Assembly (NCBI GenBank): GCA_964036045.1
Contig: OZ038383.1
Span: 7,518,430-7,582,429 of the forward strand
Direction: 5' to 3'
DNA: 64,000 bases
Origin: Eutreptiella sp. 'Long Island Sound 2002'
Lineage: Eukaryota > Euglenozoa > Euglenophyceae > Eutreptiales > Eutreptiaceae
The notes beneath the pieces were generated by a model that saw only the letters and a program-made list of their open reading frames with translations, was not told where the DNA came from and did not search any database. The translations under genes were made by a program, and so were the position numbers. Shown here one piece after another: positions 55,083 to 64,000 of the stretch; the first letter of the stretch is position 1, and each line of letters begins with the position of its first letter.

Positions 55083-55520
55083 CCCCGTACAAGAACATGC
55101 AATCAAAATAAGAACGCAATCAAAATAAGAACACGCACACGCGTCCCCATCATCTAGTCCAAAATAAGAACACGCAGCCGGGCCCGGGGTCCTGGGGTCC
55201 CAATTTCTGCACCTATTGGGCTCTGCTGGCATGCCAAGAATTTTTCATTTTTACCCTGATGCATCCCACAGAGTTCAACGTGGTCAGTGTCACAGTGTCA
55301 CTGTCACCCACACTGATACTGCCAGCATAGTCTGAGGCATCCACAATGGCCTCATCCTCAGCCAAAACATCATTAAACCAAAAGGAGGGGTCATCAAGAT
55401 TCAACTCTGCCATATTTCTGCAAACAAAGAGGGCTGGGAACACTGCACATCGGGGTCTTCCCAATAAGAACACGCAAAAAAACAAGAACACGCAAATAAA
55501 TAAGAATACACGCATGTTCT
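55083..55520 (+). repeat. AATAAGAACACGCA words in two clusters
   Basis: AAAATAAGAAC(A/G)CGCA and close variants occur about six times, at 55085-55175 and 55465-55510, on either side of the inverted ~84-bp unit. Confidence 0.7.
55197..55272 (-). repeat. ~84-bp repeat family, locus 3 (one inverted unit)
   Basis: The minus strand reads GGGATGCATCAGGGTAAAAA, ATTCTTGGCATGCCAGCAGA and GGTGCAGAAATTGGGAC. Confidence 0.75.
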
Positions 55521-55839
55521 TGCACAGGGGGCGTTTAGGGCAGGGGTCTCGGCTTGGGCCAAAGGCGGTGTCTCACGGCCAGTGTGTCCTGACCTCACCG
55601 GCGCAACTGGGCACCCTCCTCTGGTTGTCTGATCTCACAGCCGCCCAGACTGCTGACAGTCCCCAAACCTCACCAAGGCGCTGGTGAGAGGGAGACGACG
55701 CCGTGTCTGTGTGTGTGTCGCGCGCGCCCCGGGGCCTTCAGGGGGGCGGGGGGTTCAGGGCACTGGGTTAGGGCACAGTTGCACACCTTTCGTCGCCATC
55801 AGGCTGCAGTTCTCCTGTTGGCGTGTAGGGGGGGGGGGG

Positions 55840-55985
55840 GCTGTGCCCGGTGCTCCGGGCCCCAACAGCGGGGCAGGGGAGCCCTACACTAAGGCTGCTG
55901 GGGGAGTCTGTGGGTCGGGTGACCTGCGGCTTCCTCCAGCCCACGACTGAACCGCCGAGGGGTGCGTGGGGCATAGCCTGGACTC
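55840..55985 (-). repeat. Dispersed ~145-bp repeat, copy 2 (inverted)
   Basis: Inverted match of 39480-39625, with the GTAGGGCTCCCCTGCC and CAGTCGTGGGC(T/C)GGAGGAAG words visible on the minus strand. It lies outside the listerin gene, so the repeat is dispersed. Confidence 0.8.
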
Positions 55986-56189
55986 ATGGTCTGTGGCGCT
56001 CCTTGACTGACCCAGTGCAGAGCACCAGCGCACAAGTGTCGCTGCAACGACCAGCGTCCAGCTAGACCAGCGTCCCGGTGGATGGAAGGTCCTGGGGCGT
56101 GCTGAGCACTTCCCTGTCCCAGGAGCACTCAATGGAGCGGAGGCCCCTGGTTTAGGGCAAGGCGGGGGGGGGGGGGGGACTTTCTTTCA

Positions 56190-56720
56190 CAGAATCTGGA
56201 ACTGTGTGGTGCACTGGACCGTGGGACCGGACACGGGCACCGACTGCACCCACAGTTGGCTAGGATATCCCCAGAACAACATCCCTCTCCCCACCCCCAT
56301 GACAACCACCGCGTTGCACAATGACCAACAGTGCTTTTTCCGTGCTGCATTTTTTTCCATGGAAGATGTGAGCACCAGCATGGGACAGTGCCATGCATAT
56401 GAGAGGAATCTTGTGACACGCAGATTGTTATTTGTACCTTTGTACCTTTTTGAGGCTTTTTGAGGAATGCAACGTGTGGTGCAGGCTGCGAAATTGGAGG
56501 GCATCTGCTGCGAAGTCAATGATATGCGCTGCACATACCTCTTGTTTTGCACAAGACCACATCATGTTTGCAGAAAGTGCCATTTTTTCACTGGTTACTT
56601 TGTCGTTGTCACTGTTCTTGGCCCATTTGAGCCTGTTCATTACAATTGTCGCCATGGAAAGCAGTTTTTGTGTTTTGTGGAAGTGAATGAGTTTGTGAGT
56701 GGTGTCAGCAAATACCCCCC
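56190..56720 (+). repeat. Dispersed ~0.5-kb repeat, copy 2
   Basis: Collinear with 53950-54560; a G15 run precedes it. Confidence 0.65.
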
Positions 56721-59106
56721 CCCCCCTTGTATAAGCTATGCCCTTGTCCAAGCTGCAGTAGGCGTAGGGTCCGTATTAATTTGGTACCTAATTTGATTCG
56801 GTACAAATGTGGTGCGAACACATGAGACATGGGTTTGGTGACGAATTTGGTGGTTACATAGGGTCATGGACACATTTGTTGTGAGTGTTTGCCCACTTGA
56901 ACCCACATAGCTCTTATTTTGGGGATAGTAGTGCATTATATTCCCCTTTCTTTCACCAGCTCACCGTGCAATCTTCTCTTTTTGAACCTGGGCGTCTACG
57001 TCCAAGCTACAGGAGGCGCAGGGACCCTATTAATTTGGGACTTTTGCGTTGCTAAGACAAGGCGGGCGGGGTACATTGTTGTGTGCTTTGTACAGCCGGG
57101 GGACATTTGTGCTGGGCCACAGGGCTTCACATGAACAAATTGCTGCCCCACCCGCCCGCTGCATATCTGTTCCAAGCAGTCTTCAGACCCCATTGCCTCT
57201 GTCACAGTCTTGGTGCCCCCCCGCCCCCTTGCAATCTCCCCTCCCTTGCAACCCCCCCCCCCCCCTTGGGGGGGAACCGTCACTTGGCTCAAAAAGCATA
57301 GAAAATACCAGGCACCAAAGGTGCCAAAGAAATTTTTTACAAGCCGCCGAAGCTGATTTACACTGTGATACTACGGTACAGTTTTGTGGTGCAATCCCCC
57401 CCCCACACCCCTGGGGGGGGGGGGGGGGACCGGCCTGACAAAATGGGGGGGTTTGCAAGGGGTGGGGGGGGTAGTGTGCGGCGGGTGGTGGGGTTTGCGT
57501 CTGGCAGTGTCTGGCAGAGAGGTGGGTCTGCGTCTGCCGTCGTCTGGCAAGAAGGTGGGCTGGCGTTGAACGTCGAACGTCAAACTTTTTTTTGCCGCTT
57601 GTGCTTTTCTTGGCACCTCACCGGCATAAAAGCCCCCCAATGGGGGCGTCTGGGAAGGGGATGTGCTTGCGTCTGGCGGCATCTGGCAGAAAAATGCCTT
57701 CGCCTGTGCCGAGTGTGGTTTGCCGTGCACTAGTATCAAGTCTGCTCTGTCATCATGGAGCACGGACAAGGCACTGACAATCACAAACTGAAGCGTGCAC
57801 ATGCTTTGATCCCTCCCTCGCTCCCTTCCTCCCTTCCTCCCTCCCTCCCTCCCTGTCTCCCCCCCCCCCCCCTCTCTATCACCAGCCAACATGCAGAGTC
57901 GTTGGGGAAGCCATCATCCCCCCCCCCCCCCCCGCGTCCTGTTAGCCATAAGATCGGCCACCTAATCCAAATCCAACCCCCCCCCCCCCCCCCTTCTCTC
58001 TCTCCATCTCCCCATTGGCACCTCCCCCCCGCGGGCCCCAACCTCCACTCCCACCACTGCCATGTGGCAGGGCCTTGGCGGCCCGCCAGATCAAAGCTTT
58101 TTATGCAGTGGTTACAGGGGCCGTGCTCATCCTTGTGCAGCAATCATAGTCATAGTGCATCTCAACACGCCAATGCCCCGGTTTAGTTGCTTGTCAGGTA
58201 TCTTGCATCCAGTTAACCCCCCCCCATGCGCAACGACCACCCCTGGTCACAAGGCGCTTTTCCTGACACTACCTCCCCCCCCCGCCCCGTGCTCAAGCAC
58301 ACCCTTGTCTTAACACCCCGCCCCCAAGTTTCACTTTTGGCCTTTTTTGGGACCAGGATTTTTGCAGTTTCAATGGTAAGAAAATATGGTTTGTAGCGCA
58401 CCGTAACCCTGCCTGTGTTCTACCTCCCATCTTTGCCCTCTTCTGTGTGTCACCAATCACTCCACAGCAGTGCGCTCTGCCCCAAGCGAATAGTGACCCT
58501 TTGTGCTTGATTGACCAATCGTGCCTGAATATCATCCCCCTCCCACTCTGATAGTGTACGCAACCTGCTGATTCACCTCGGCCTTCAATCTTCACTCCGC
58601 TGTCTTTTTCAGCCTACAGTCATTGTGCCTCACGCACACTGGGAAGCCTACGGGCGTGGCAGTCTCCCACTGCATAACCTGGTTTCAGACTCAGCTCATC
58701 CTCACTACGTGTCAGATCCGGTACCACAGTCATTTGTGGGATCATCGTAGCACTGGACAGCTCTGAACCTTGATCCCGAGGGGTCACCTCGAGTACTGTG
58801 AAGTGAGCAGGCTACGCCAGCTCATCTTGGTCTGAGCCAAAAAAAAAAGAAGAAAGGAAAAAGAAAATATGGTTTGTAGCTTTGAGGGTGCCCCACGGTG
58901 CGTGCCGTGCACACAGTGCTCGAGGGCATATATGTACGGCTGCATCCATGAGCCTGATGCACATGTTGCGCTGCAAGTCACCGCGTCGCTATGTTTCAAG
59001 ATCTGGGGCTATGTTCTGCGGCATGGTGTCCCACCCGGGTTTCTTGAACGACGCAGTGTGTGCGGTGCACGGGCGGCACCCTCTTTGCGAAGGCTGTAGG
59101 AGTGGT
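56721..59106. other. Intergenic low-complexity region
   Basis: No gene recognised. It has C or G runs at 57247, 57412, 57862, 57920 and 57977, a GCGTCTGGC-word cluster at 57488-57690, and CCTCCCT repeats at 57813-57855. GGCACCAAAGGTGCC at 57311-57325 is a variant of the GGCGCCGAAGGCGCC motif. Confidence 0.5.
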
Positions 59107-59202
59107 CAAGTTGGGTGTCACAGTGTGGGTGTAGCAGCAATTCCATGTGCTCTTATGTTGTGGTATGCTGGACTGTTGGGCACCATTCTGGAGTCATGAA
59201 CA
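59107..59202 (+). repeat. TGTAGC..CCATGTGCTCTTA repeat, copy 2
   Basis: GGTGTCACAGTGTGGGTGTAG, then CCATGTGCTCTTATG, TATGCTGG and GAGTCATGAA. Confidence 0.65.
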
Positions 59203-59213
59203 GCTCCATTTTT

Positions 59214-59378
59214 GCTGCTGGGTGGGTGCCTATCACATACCAGCAGTACACAAACCATGAGCCTGTGCCTGCTCGAGTTTTGGGTACCTCTACACAAGAT
59301 AAATGGCAGCACAAACAGGAATTCAGGATGGTGTATCACGGAAAGAAGAGGTGCATGTTGGAACCAGTATCGCATTAA
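59214..59378 (+). pseudogene. Tudor-like fragment, second occurrence
   Basis: GWVPITYQQYTNHEPVPARV, LGTSTQDKWQHK and FRMVYHGKKRCMLEPVSH line up loosely with the 46886 protein (PVYYHRSNGDRVSATVV and VSIRYE strands). No start codon of its own. Confidence 0.3.
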
Positions 59379-59529
59379 TTCATTCCGTGAACACTTACAT
59401 GTGCACTGCAGCCCAGTTTGCTGCAATTATGTGATTTGGGGTTCATTTGTCCATGTGTTTGACTGTCAGGAAGGAAAGGGCATTCATCCCTGCTGGGCGC
59501 AATGGAAGCTTTTTTTTCACGCTACAGTG

Positions 59530-59630
59530 CTGCTCATGGTTGTGCCCAATGGCCAACCCCTGGACACGGCGTTTTGGGGCTTGAAAACACTGTCCATTGA
59601 CCACCTGCTGGTTGCATGGCAAAACATTGC
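59530..59630 (+). repeat. Short dispersed repeat, copy 2
   Basis: Match of 45815-45920: CCAACCCCTGGACAC, GGGGCTTGAAAACACTGTCC, GACCACCTGCTGGTT and AAACATTG. Confidence 0.65.
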
Positions 59631-59927
59631 CGGTTCTTGGCGGCAGCAGCCGGGGGTGGGGGGGAGCTGTGGTTGTTGCACAAAGTACCCCGCCCCCCGC
59701 TTGCGCAAGCATGGCCTTGTCTAAGCACGAAGACCCGTGTGACCGTTGTTTTGATGGGTTTTTCTGACCACGATTTTTATGGTCAGAAATTCATTGTTTC
59801 GTGATTGTGCGCTGATTGTACAGGGAAAGAAGGGCTGGGTCCAGTTTGTGATGGTTCCTCTTGCTCACAACAACATTCTGATTGGTATTGCAACCCAATG
59901 GTAATTGTTTTGCTGTGGTTTTTAGCC

Positions 59928-60080
59928 ATGAAAAATGTTGCTATCGCTGGCTTGGGTGTCACATACATCCGATCCACTGGTGAGCATGCACCTGCCACCA
60001 TCGTTGGTCCTTCTACGCGGTTGGAAAGGGTTTCTATTCCGTACCCGTTGATGGGCAGTAAGAACATGAGGAGAATGCTG
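59928..60080 (+). pseudogene. Tudor-like fragment, third occurrence
   Basis: GVTYIRSTGEHAPATIVGPS and RLERVSIPYPLMG align with VYYHRSNGDRVSATVVDPSP and GGRRVSIRYELGG of the 46886 protein. It is probably a decayed copy of the same element. Confidence 0.4.
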
Positions 60081-61211
60081 AATTTTGCCTACACGTTGTG
60101 TTCTAGTGCCATGTTTGTGAGTGATGTGCTTGGTTTGGGGTATGGGCAGGTTTTCTGTGTGCAGTGTCTTTTTGTGTTGCGCGTTGCGCGCAAGCACGGG
60201 CTTGTCTAAGCCCGGGGACCCCATGTGACCGTTGTTTTTCTGACCTTGGCCGTGCTTGCGCAAGGGGGGGGGGGGATACCAGCGTACACCCCAGAACACA
60301 AGAGCGCATGGAATCACAACTACACCAACTATTTGACACTCATATTGACCTGCCAGCGGCCTGCACAAAGCTATAAACCTCATTCTCCATTGGATTGGAT
60401 TGGAACCCCAAAAACAGTGGTTCCAAAAAAGGCCCAAAAGTGCGAAACACGGGTTCTACATGTCGCCATGTTTGAACAAGCCCATGTTAGGACAAGGGGG
60501 GAAAAATTTTCATGTCGGATAGCACCCATTGGATTGACAGAGGTTGGTGTTGAGCGAAGGGCTGTTAAGCCCCGTTCTCCAATTCAAGCGGTAGCAAGAG
60601 TTGCCACCCCCACAATCATGACAAGTGCCAAGCCAATTGCTGCAAGCAGCTTAAGAATAAAGTCAATCATTCACCACTTCAGGGGTATGAATTTGACATA
60701 GCAAAGCCACGGCACACTTTGCAGCGCACTTCTATTGTTGTGAACCGAGGTTTACCCGGATTCCCCAGTTTAGCCCCACTGGCCCTCTTGCGTTTATTTT
60801 GCTACCCACCCACCCACACCCGAACCTCACGCACTGAATCCATCTACTCGTAGTGCATGTACGCATCGGGGCCGTGTGCTCCCGCATAGTACCCCCCCCC
60901 CCCCTGTATAAGCTACGCCCTTGTCTTCTGGGGAGGGGGGAGGCCAGCGACAGTGGATATTCGCATAGCACAGGGAGCCTGCTTGGGGAGGAGGGTGCAC
61001 CCGAAGCAAAACCAGCATCGAGTTTGGACTTGCTGGGGTGGGGGGACAGTGATGACTACAGCACGGATGTCAGTGATAATCCTAGGAAGAGGGGCAGGAG
61101 AGTGGAGCAAGCTGTGGCGGCGCCTCACGGCGCCTTGCTGGACCTGTGAACAACTTGTGTTGGCGAGTTGGACAGTGTAGCCATCTGTGCCGCGGCTGCG
61201 CCGCATGATAC
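60081..61211. other. Repeat-bearing region before the 3' LINE
   Basis: Contains CTTGTC-type motifs near 60196, 60480 (inverted), 60914 and 61276. An acidic frame at 60853-61149 (GWGDSDDYSTDVSDNPRKRG) could be a LINE ORF1 remnant but has no recognised domain. Confidence 0.4.
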
Positions 61212-61925
61212 TTGATGAGGGCATACGTCTGTCGGTGGGGACGTATTGCTGGACTTTCCACCGCTCTGCAGATAAGCTACGCCCTTGTCCACCCCTTGTC
61301 CAGCTTTGTACACGCACACCCCCGCCCACAGCCAGTTCAAGACGTGGTCGAACAACAGCTGGCTGACGAGTTGCACCGCAACCCTACCTCCAAGAGGGCC
61401 CAGCAAGCTTGGGCACACCACAGGGCGACCAATAATATGAAACGGGCCCAACGACACCTGCGGCGCTTCCGAAAATGCGCGGTACGCGGCCGCTCTACTT
61501 TCTTCAATGCCCTAAAGTGGTGGCTGATCACCCCCTTCCGCACGACTACCCCACAACCCGACACGACCTCGGCCGCCGAACACCTTCCGCACTTCGCAGG
61601 GGACCCACCATGGAGACCGGAAGAGGCGAAGGCTCTTCTTTCACAAGTCTTAAAGCCAGGACGACCAGTGAGCCCCGATCCTCCCTCCTGGCAATCTTTC
61701 ACAAAAGCGCTACGCCAACCCAAGAACAAGGTGGCAGGCATGGACCACGTGGCGCCCCACCTGTACCAGTGGTTACCTAGGGAACTACAGTGGGACCTAT
61801 ACATGGCAGTACGCCATGTGTGGGAAAGCGGCGATGTGCCGCACCACTGGCTGCTGGCCAGAATAGCCATGATCTACAAGTCTGCCCCCCTGAGGCGGCC
61901 CGCAGTTACCGGCCCATTAGCGTAG
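61212..61925 (+). pseudogene. LINE polyprotein, N-terminal part up to the frameshift
   Basis: The open frame includes the pre-RT helices (AQRHLRRFRKCAVRGRSTFF) and RT motifs up to VAGMDHVAPHLYQWLP and WLLARIAMIYKSAP. After the C6 run at 61885-61890 the sense continues in the next frame (EAARSYRPIS). One more C would join the two parts. No endonuclease domain is visible upstream, so the copy may be 5'-truncated. Confidence 0.7.
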
Positions 61926-64000
61926 CCACGGGGATGTACTCCATTCTAGCCCGGCTCACATTGGACACCCTGCGAGGGCCCATCGACGCGGCGCTCTCCG
62001 ACCCCCAAGCAGGATGTAGACGAGGCCATACCACATCACAACAAGCCCTCCGCATGTCGATGCTTTTACACCAATACGGGGACAGAGCGCTGGTATGCCT
62101 CCTGGACATCGCAAAAGCCTACCCCAGCATGCCCCATGAGTGCCTCACCATCGGACTCCAGTTGATTGGAACCCCGGCCCGCATCTACAACATGGTAGCT
62201 AGCATCTACGCGCAGAGCACGGGGGTGTACGGAGACGTCCGTTTTCCGTTGCGCCGTGGGATCAAGGAGGGGTGCCCCCTGTCCCCAGCCCTTTTTGTTC
62301 TGGTGTATGAGGCCTTCCACCAGATTCTCACTAGGGAATTTCCCAACAGCACCATACTGGCCTATGTCGACGACATCGCCATCATCTCCCAGAGCCAACG
62401 GGAGATGCAGCACGTCCTGGAGCGCGTCAGTCAGTTGTCTGCCATACTGGGCCTTGAGACGAACCCTGCAAAGACACAGGTGTACCGTTGGGCCCCACCC
62501 TCCCGCCGTCAGGGTGTGGCACGACGAGAGTCCCCGACCAGGGACGCCATCACGTGGGGCGATGCGCGATTGCCGCTGCAATCCCCTATCTTCCACTACC
62601 TCGGTCACCTCCTGGCACATCCGACCTGGGAACAAAAGGCACGTGATGACGTCGTGGGGACGGCCGCAGCTGATCTGGCGCGATACCAATACCTGCCACT
62701 GAACGCTTTCGAGCAGGTGCAGCTGCTGAACACCATCCTGATCCCACGGTGGACGTACCGCACCTTGTTTCTCCCCAACCACTCAATGTCCAAAGCCATG
62801 GACTCCATGTGCTTGCGGTTTGTGCTTATGGCGGAGGGCATGGAACTCAATAAGGTCGACGTTCACAAATCATACAACGTCCTCCATGTCACTTCTCCTC
62901 ACCGACTGGGCGGAATGGGGTTGCACCAACTGTTTTGGGCCCACAGGGCACGCTTCACCACAATGGTACAGAACACGTTACGTTCACGTCCGGGATCCAT
63001 TGGCTGCAACCTTAGCAAAGAACTGCCCTCCCGAGCAGTGCCTATTCGCAACTACTTGGCTATACTCACCCAGCTTGGTGCTCGCACTGCACTCCACATA
63101 GCACTTCCGCCGCGGCTGGCCGGGGGACCCAACCTCATCGACAGTGAAAGCTCCGATGACGGCGTCCTCCTGTCTGCCCGCAAAGAGCAAGTGGGGGATG
63201 CCCTCCACACGCGCCACTACATTGCCCCACACCGGTACCACGAAGACCCCTCGGCGGGCACGGTGCCTGCGGGATACCACCCTGTCAACATCGCGGGCAT
63301 ACCGTGCTACTCAAACCAGCAACCGCCAACCGGAACGTCCCTATACTCCGATGGCAGCCTTCAAACAGTTCAGATTGCGGGCTCGGAATACCAAGCAGCA
63401 GCAGTAACAAAAGGGCCTCTTCGCATCCTCGCCCGGGTGGCGGGCCCACAACAGTCCTACAGGGCTGAAATGTACGGAGCAGCCATCGGCGCAGCCATTG
63501 CATCCGACGGTGACACTCAATACATCGACAACATGGCCGTCATAAAATGCGCACACCGCCGACCCACGCACGAATGTTCTGACGCTGACATCCGCCACAA
63601 AGTGTGTGACCAAGTGCAGCACAAACGCATCGCCGCGGAGTGGATCCCCAGCCACCGCCTTGAGACGGAGGCCCATAACGCGCAAGAACGCGAACAAATT
63701 CGACGCAATGGGGAAGTAGACCTGCTCGCCAAGATGGCCACGCGCCTACCCGTGCCGGATTATGACCCCCGGCGCCCCGAAGATATTGCAATGTGCGGCG
63801 GGCCCGCCCCCACTCCGGCGCGGAAATGGATCCTCCAACGGAGGCGCGTTGTCACTTTCGACGGTGCGCACTGGGTATCGTGGCTGCCGATGCGCGGGGA
63901 CCGACGTATGCTCTGGGTTAAATGGCTTTGGGGCCAGGTACGATGGGATGGGATGGGCGCGCCGTGGGACCATACCAACCCCAAATGCCCCATATGTCCC
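61892..64000 (+). CDS. LINE reverse transcriptase with RNase H, runs off the window
   Basis: Open from 61892 to the window end with no stop. RT motifs: YRPISVATGMYSILARL, LLDIAKAYPSMP, RRGIKEGCPLSPALF and AYVDDIAIISQS (active site at 62363). A thumb region follows with YLGHLLAHPTWEQKA. RNase H has YSDGS (63344), YRAEMYGAAIGAA, YIDNMAVIKCA and NGEVDLLAKMA, giving the D-E-D-D set, with SHR before the last. The last residues (NPKCPICP) begin a zinc knuckle cut by the window. Apart from the one upstream frameshift the copy looks intact, so it is probably young. Confidence 0.85.

Overview
The window is nuclear DNA of a eukaryote, most likely a unicellular alga or related protist. The evidence is GT-AG introns, GC-rich exons in AT-poorer introns, an E3 ligase of the eukaryotic ribosome quality-control pathway (listerin), a hybrid histidine kinase of microbial-eukaryote type, LINE-like retroelements with RNase H domains, and a DNA transposon with terminal inverted repeats. 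C or G runs of 10-17 bases occur throughout and break several frames. I cannot name the species; a green-lineage flagellate would fit but is only a guess.

Layout. 1-3217: no recognised gene. 3218-8355: a 5.1-kb DNA transposon bounded by ~48-bp inverted repeats starting CAC, with two decayed genes on the minus strand: a DDE-like transposase and a coiled-coil/charged accessory protein. Its three short introns are built from the same TTCTAGCG/CGCTAGAA arrays as its termini. 8356-14296: mostly unrecognised DNA with one small winged-helix-like ORF on the minus strand. 14297-40935: one large plus-strand gene for listerin (LTN1), of which I place nine phase-compatible exons (1,815 residues, N-terminus missing) ending in an RWD region and a RING. 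Its introns carry a 5S-rRNA-like sequence, a 1.5-kb inverted-repeat-bounded unit full of tandem repeats, inverted dispersed repeats, and two decayed copies of one retroelement (about 32.7-36.3 and 36.4-37.9 kb). In the frames I followed, all 17 internal stops of those copies are TAG. 40936-49694: repeat-rich DNA with two small ORFs. 49695-51971: a membrane hybrid histidine kinase with a receiver domain. 52330-53300: remnant of a LINE C-terminus on the minus strand. 53300-61200: dispersed repeats. 61212-64000: a younger LINE (RT plus RNase H), split by one apparent frameshift and cut by the window end.

The two host genes are functionally unrelated: listerin ubiquitylates nascent chains on stalled 60S ribosomes, while the kinase is a two-component signalling protein. 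The rest is largely mobile-element history. The best candidates for something undescribed are the transposon whose introns copy its own termini, the TAG-only retroelement pair, and the nested-repeat unit in listerin intron 1. All homology calls come from reading motifs by eye; no database search was possible.
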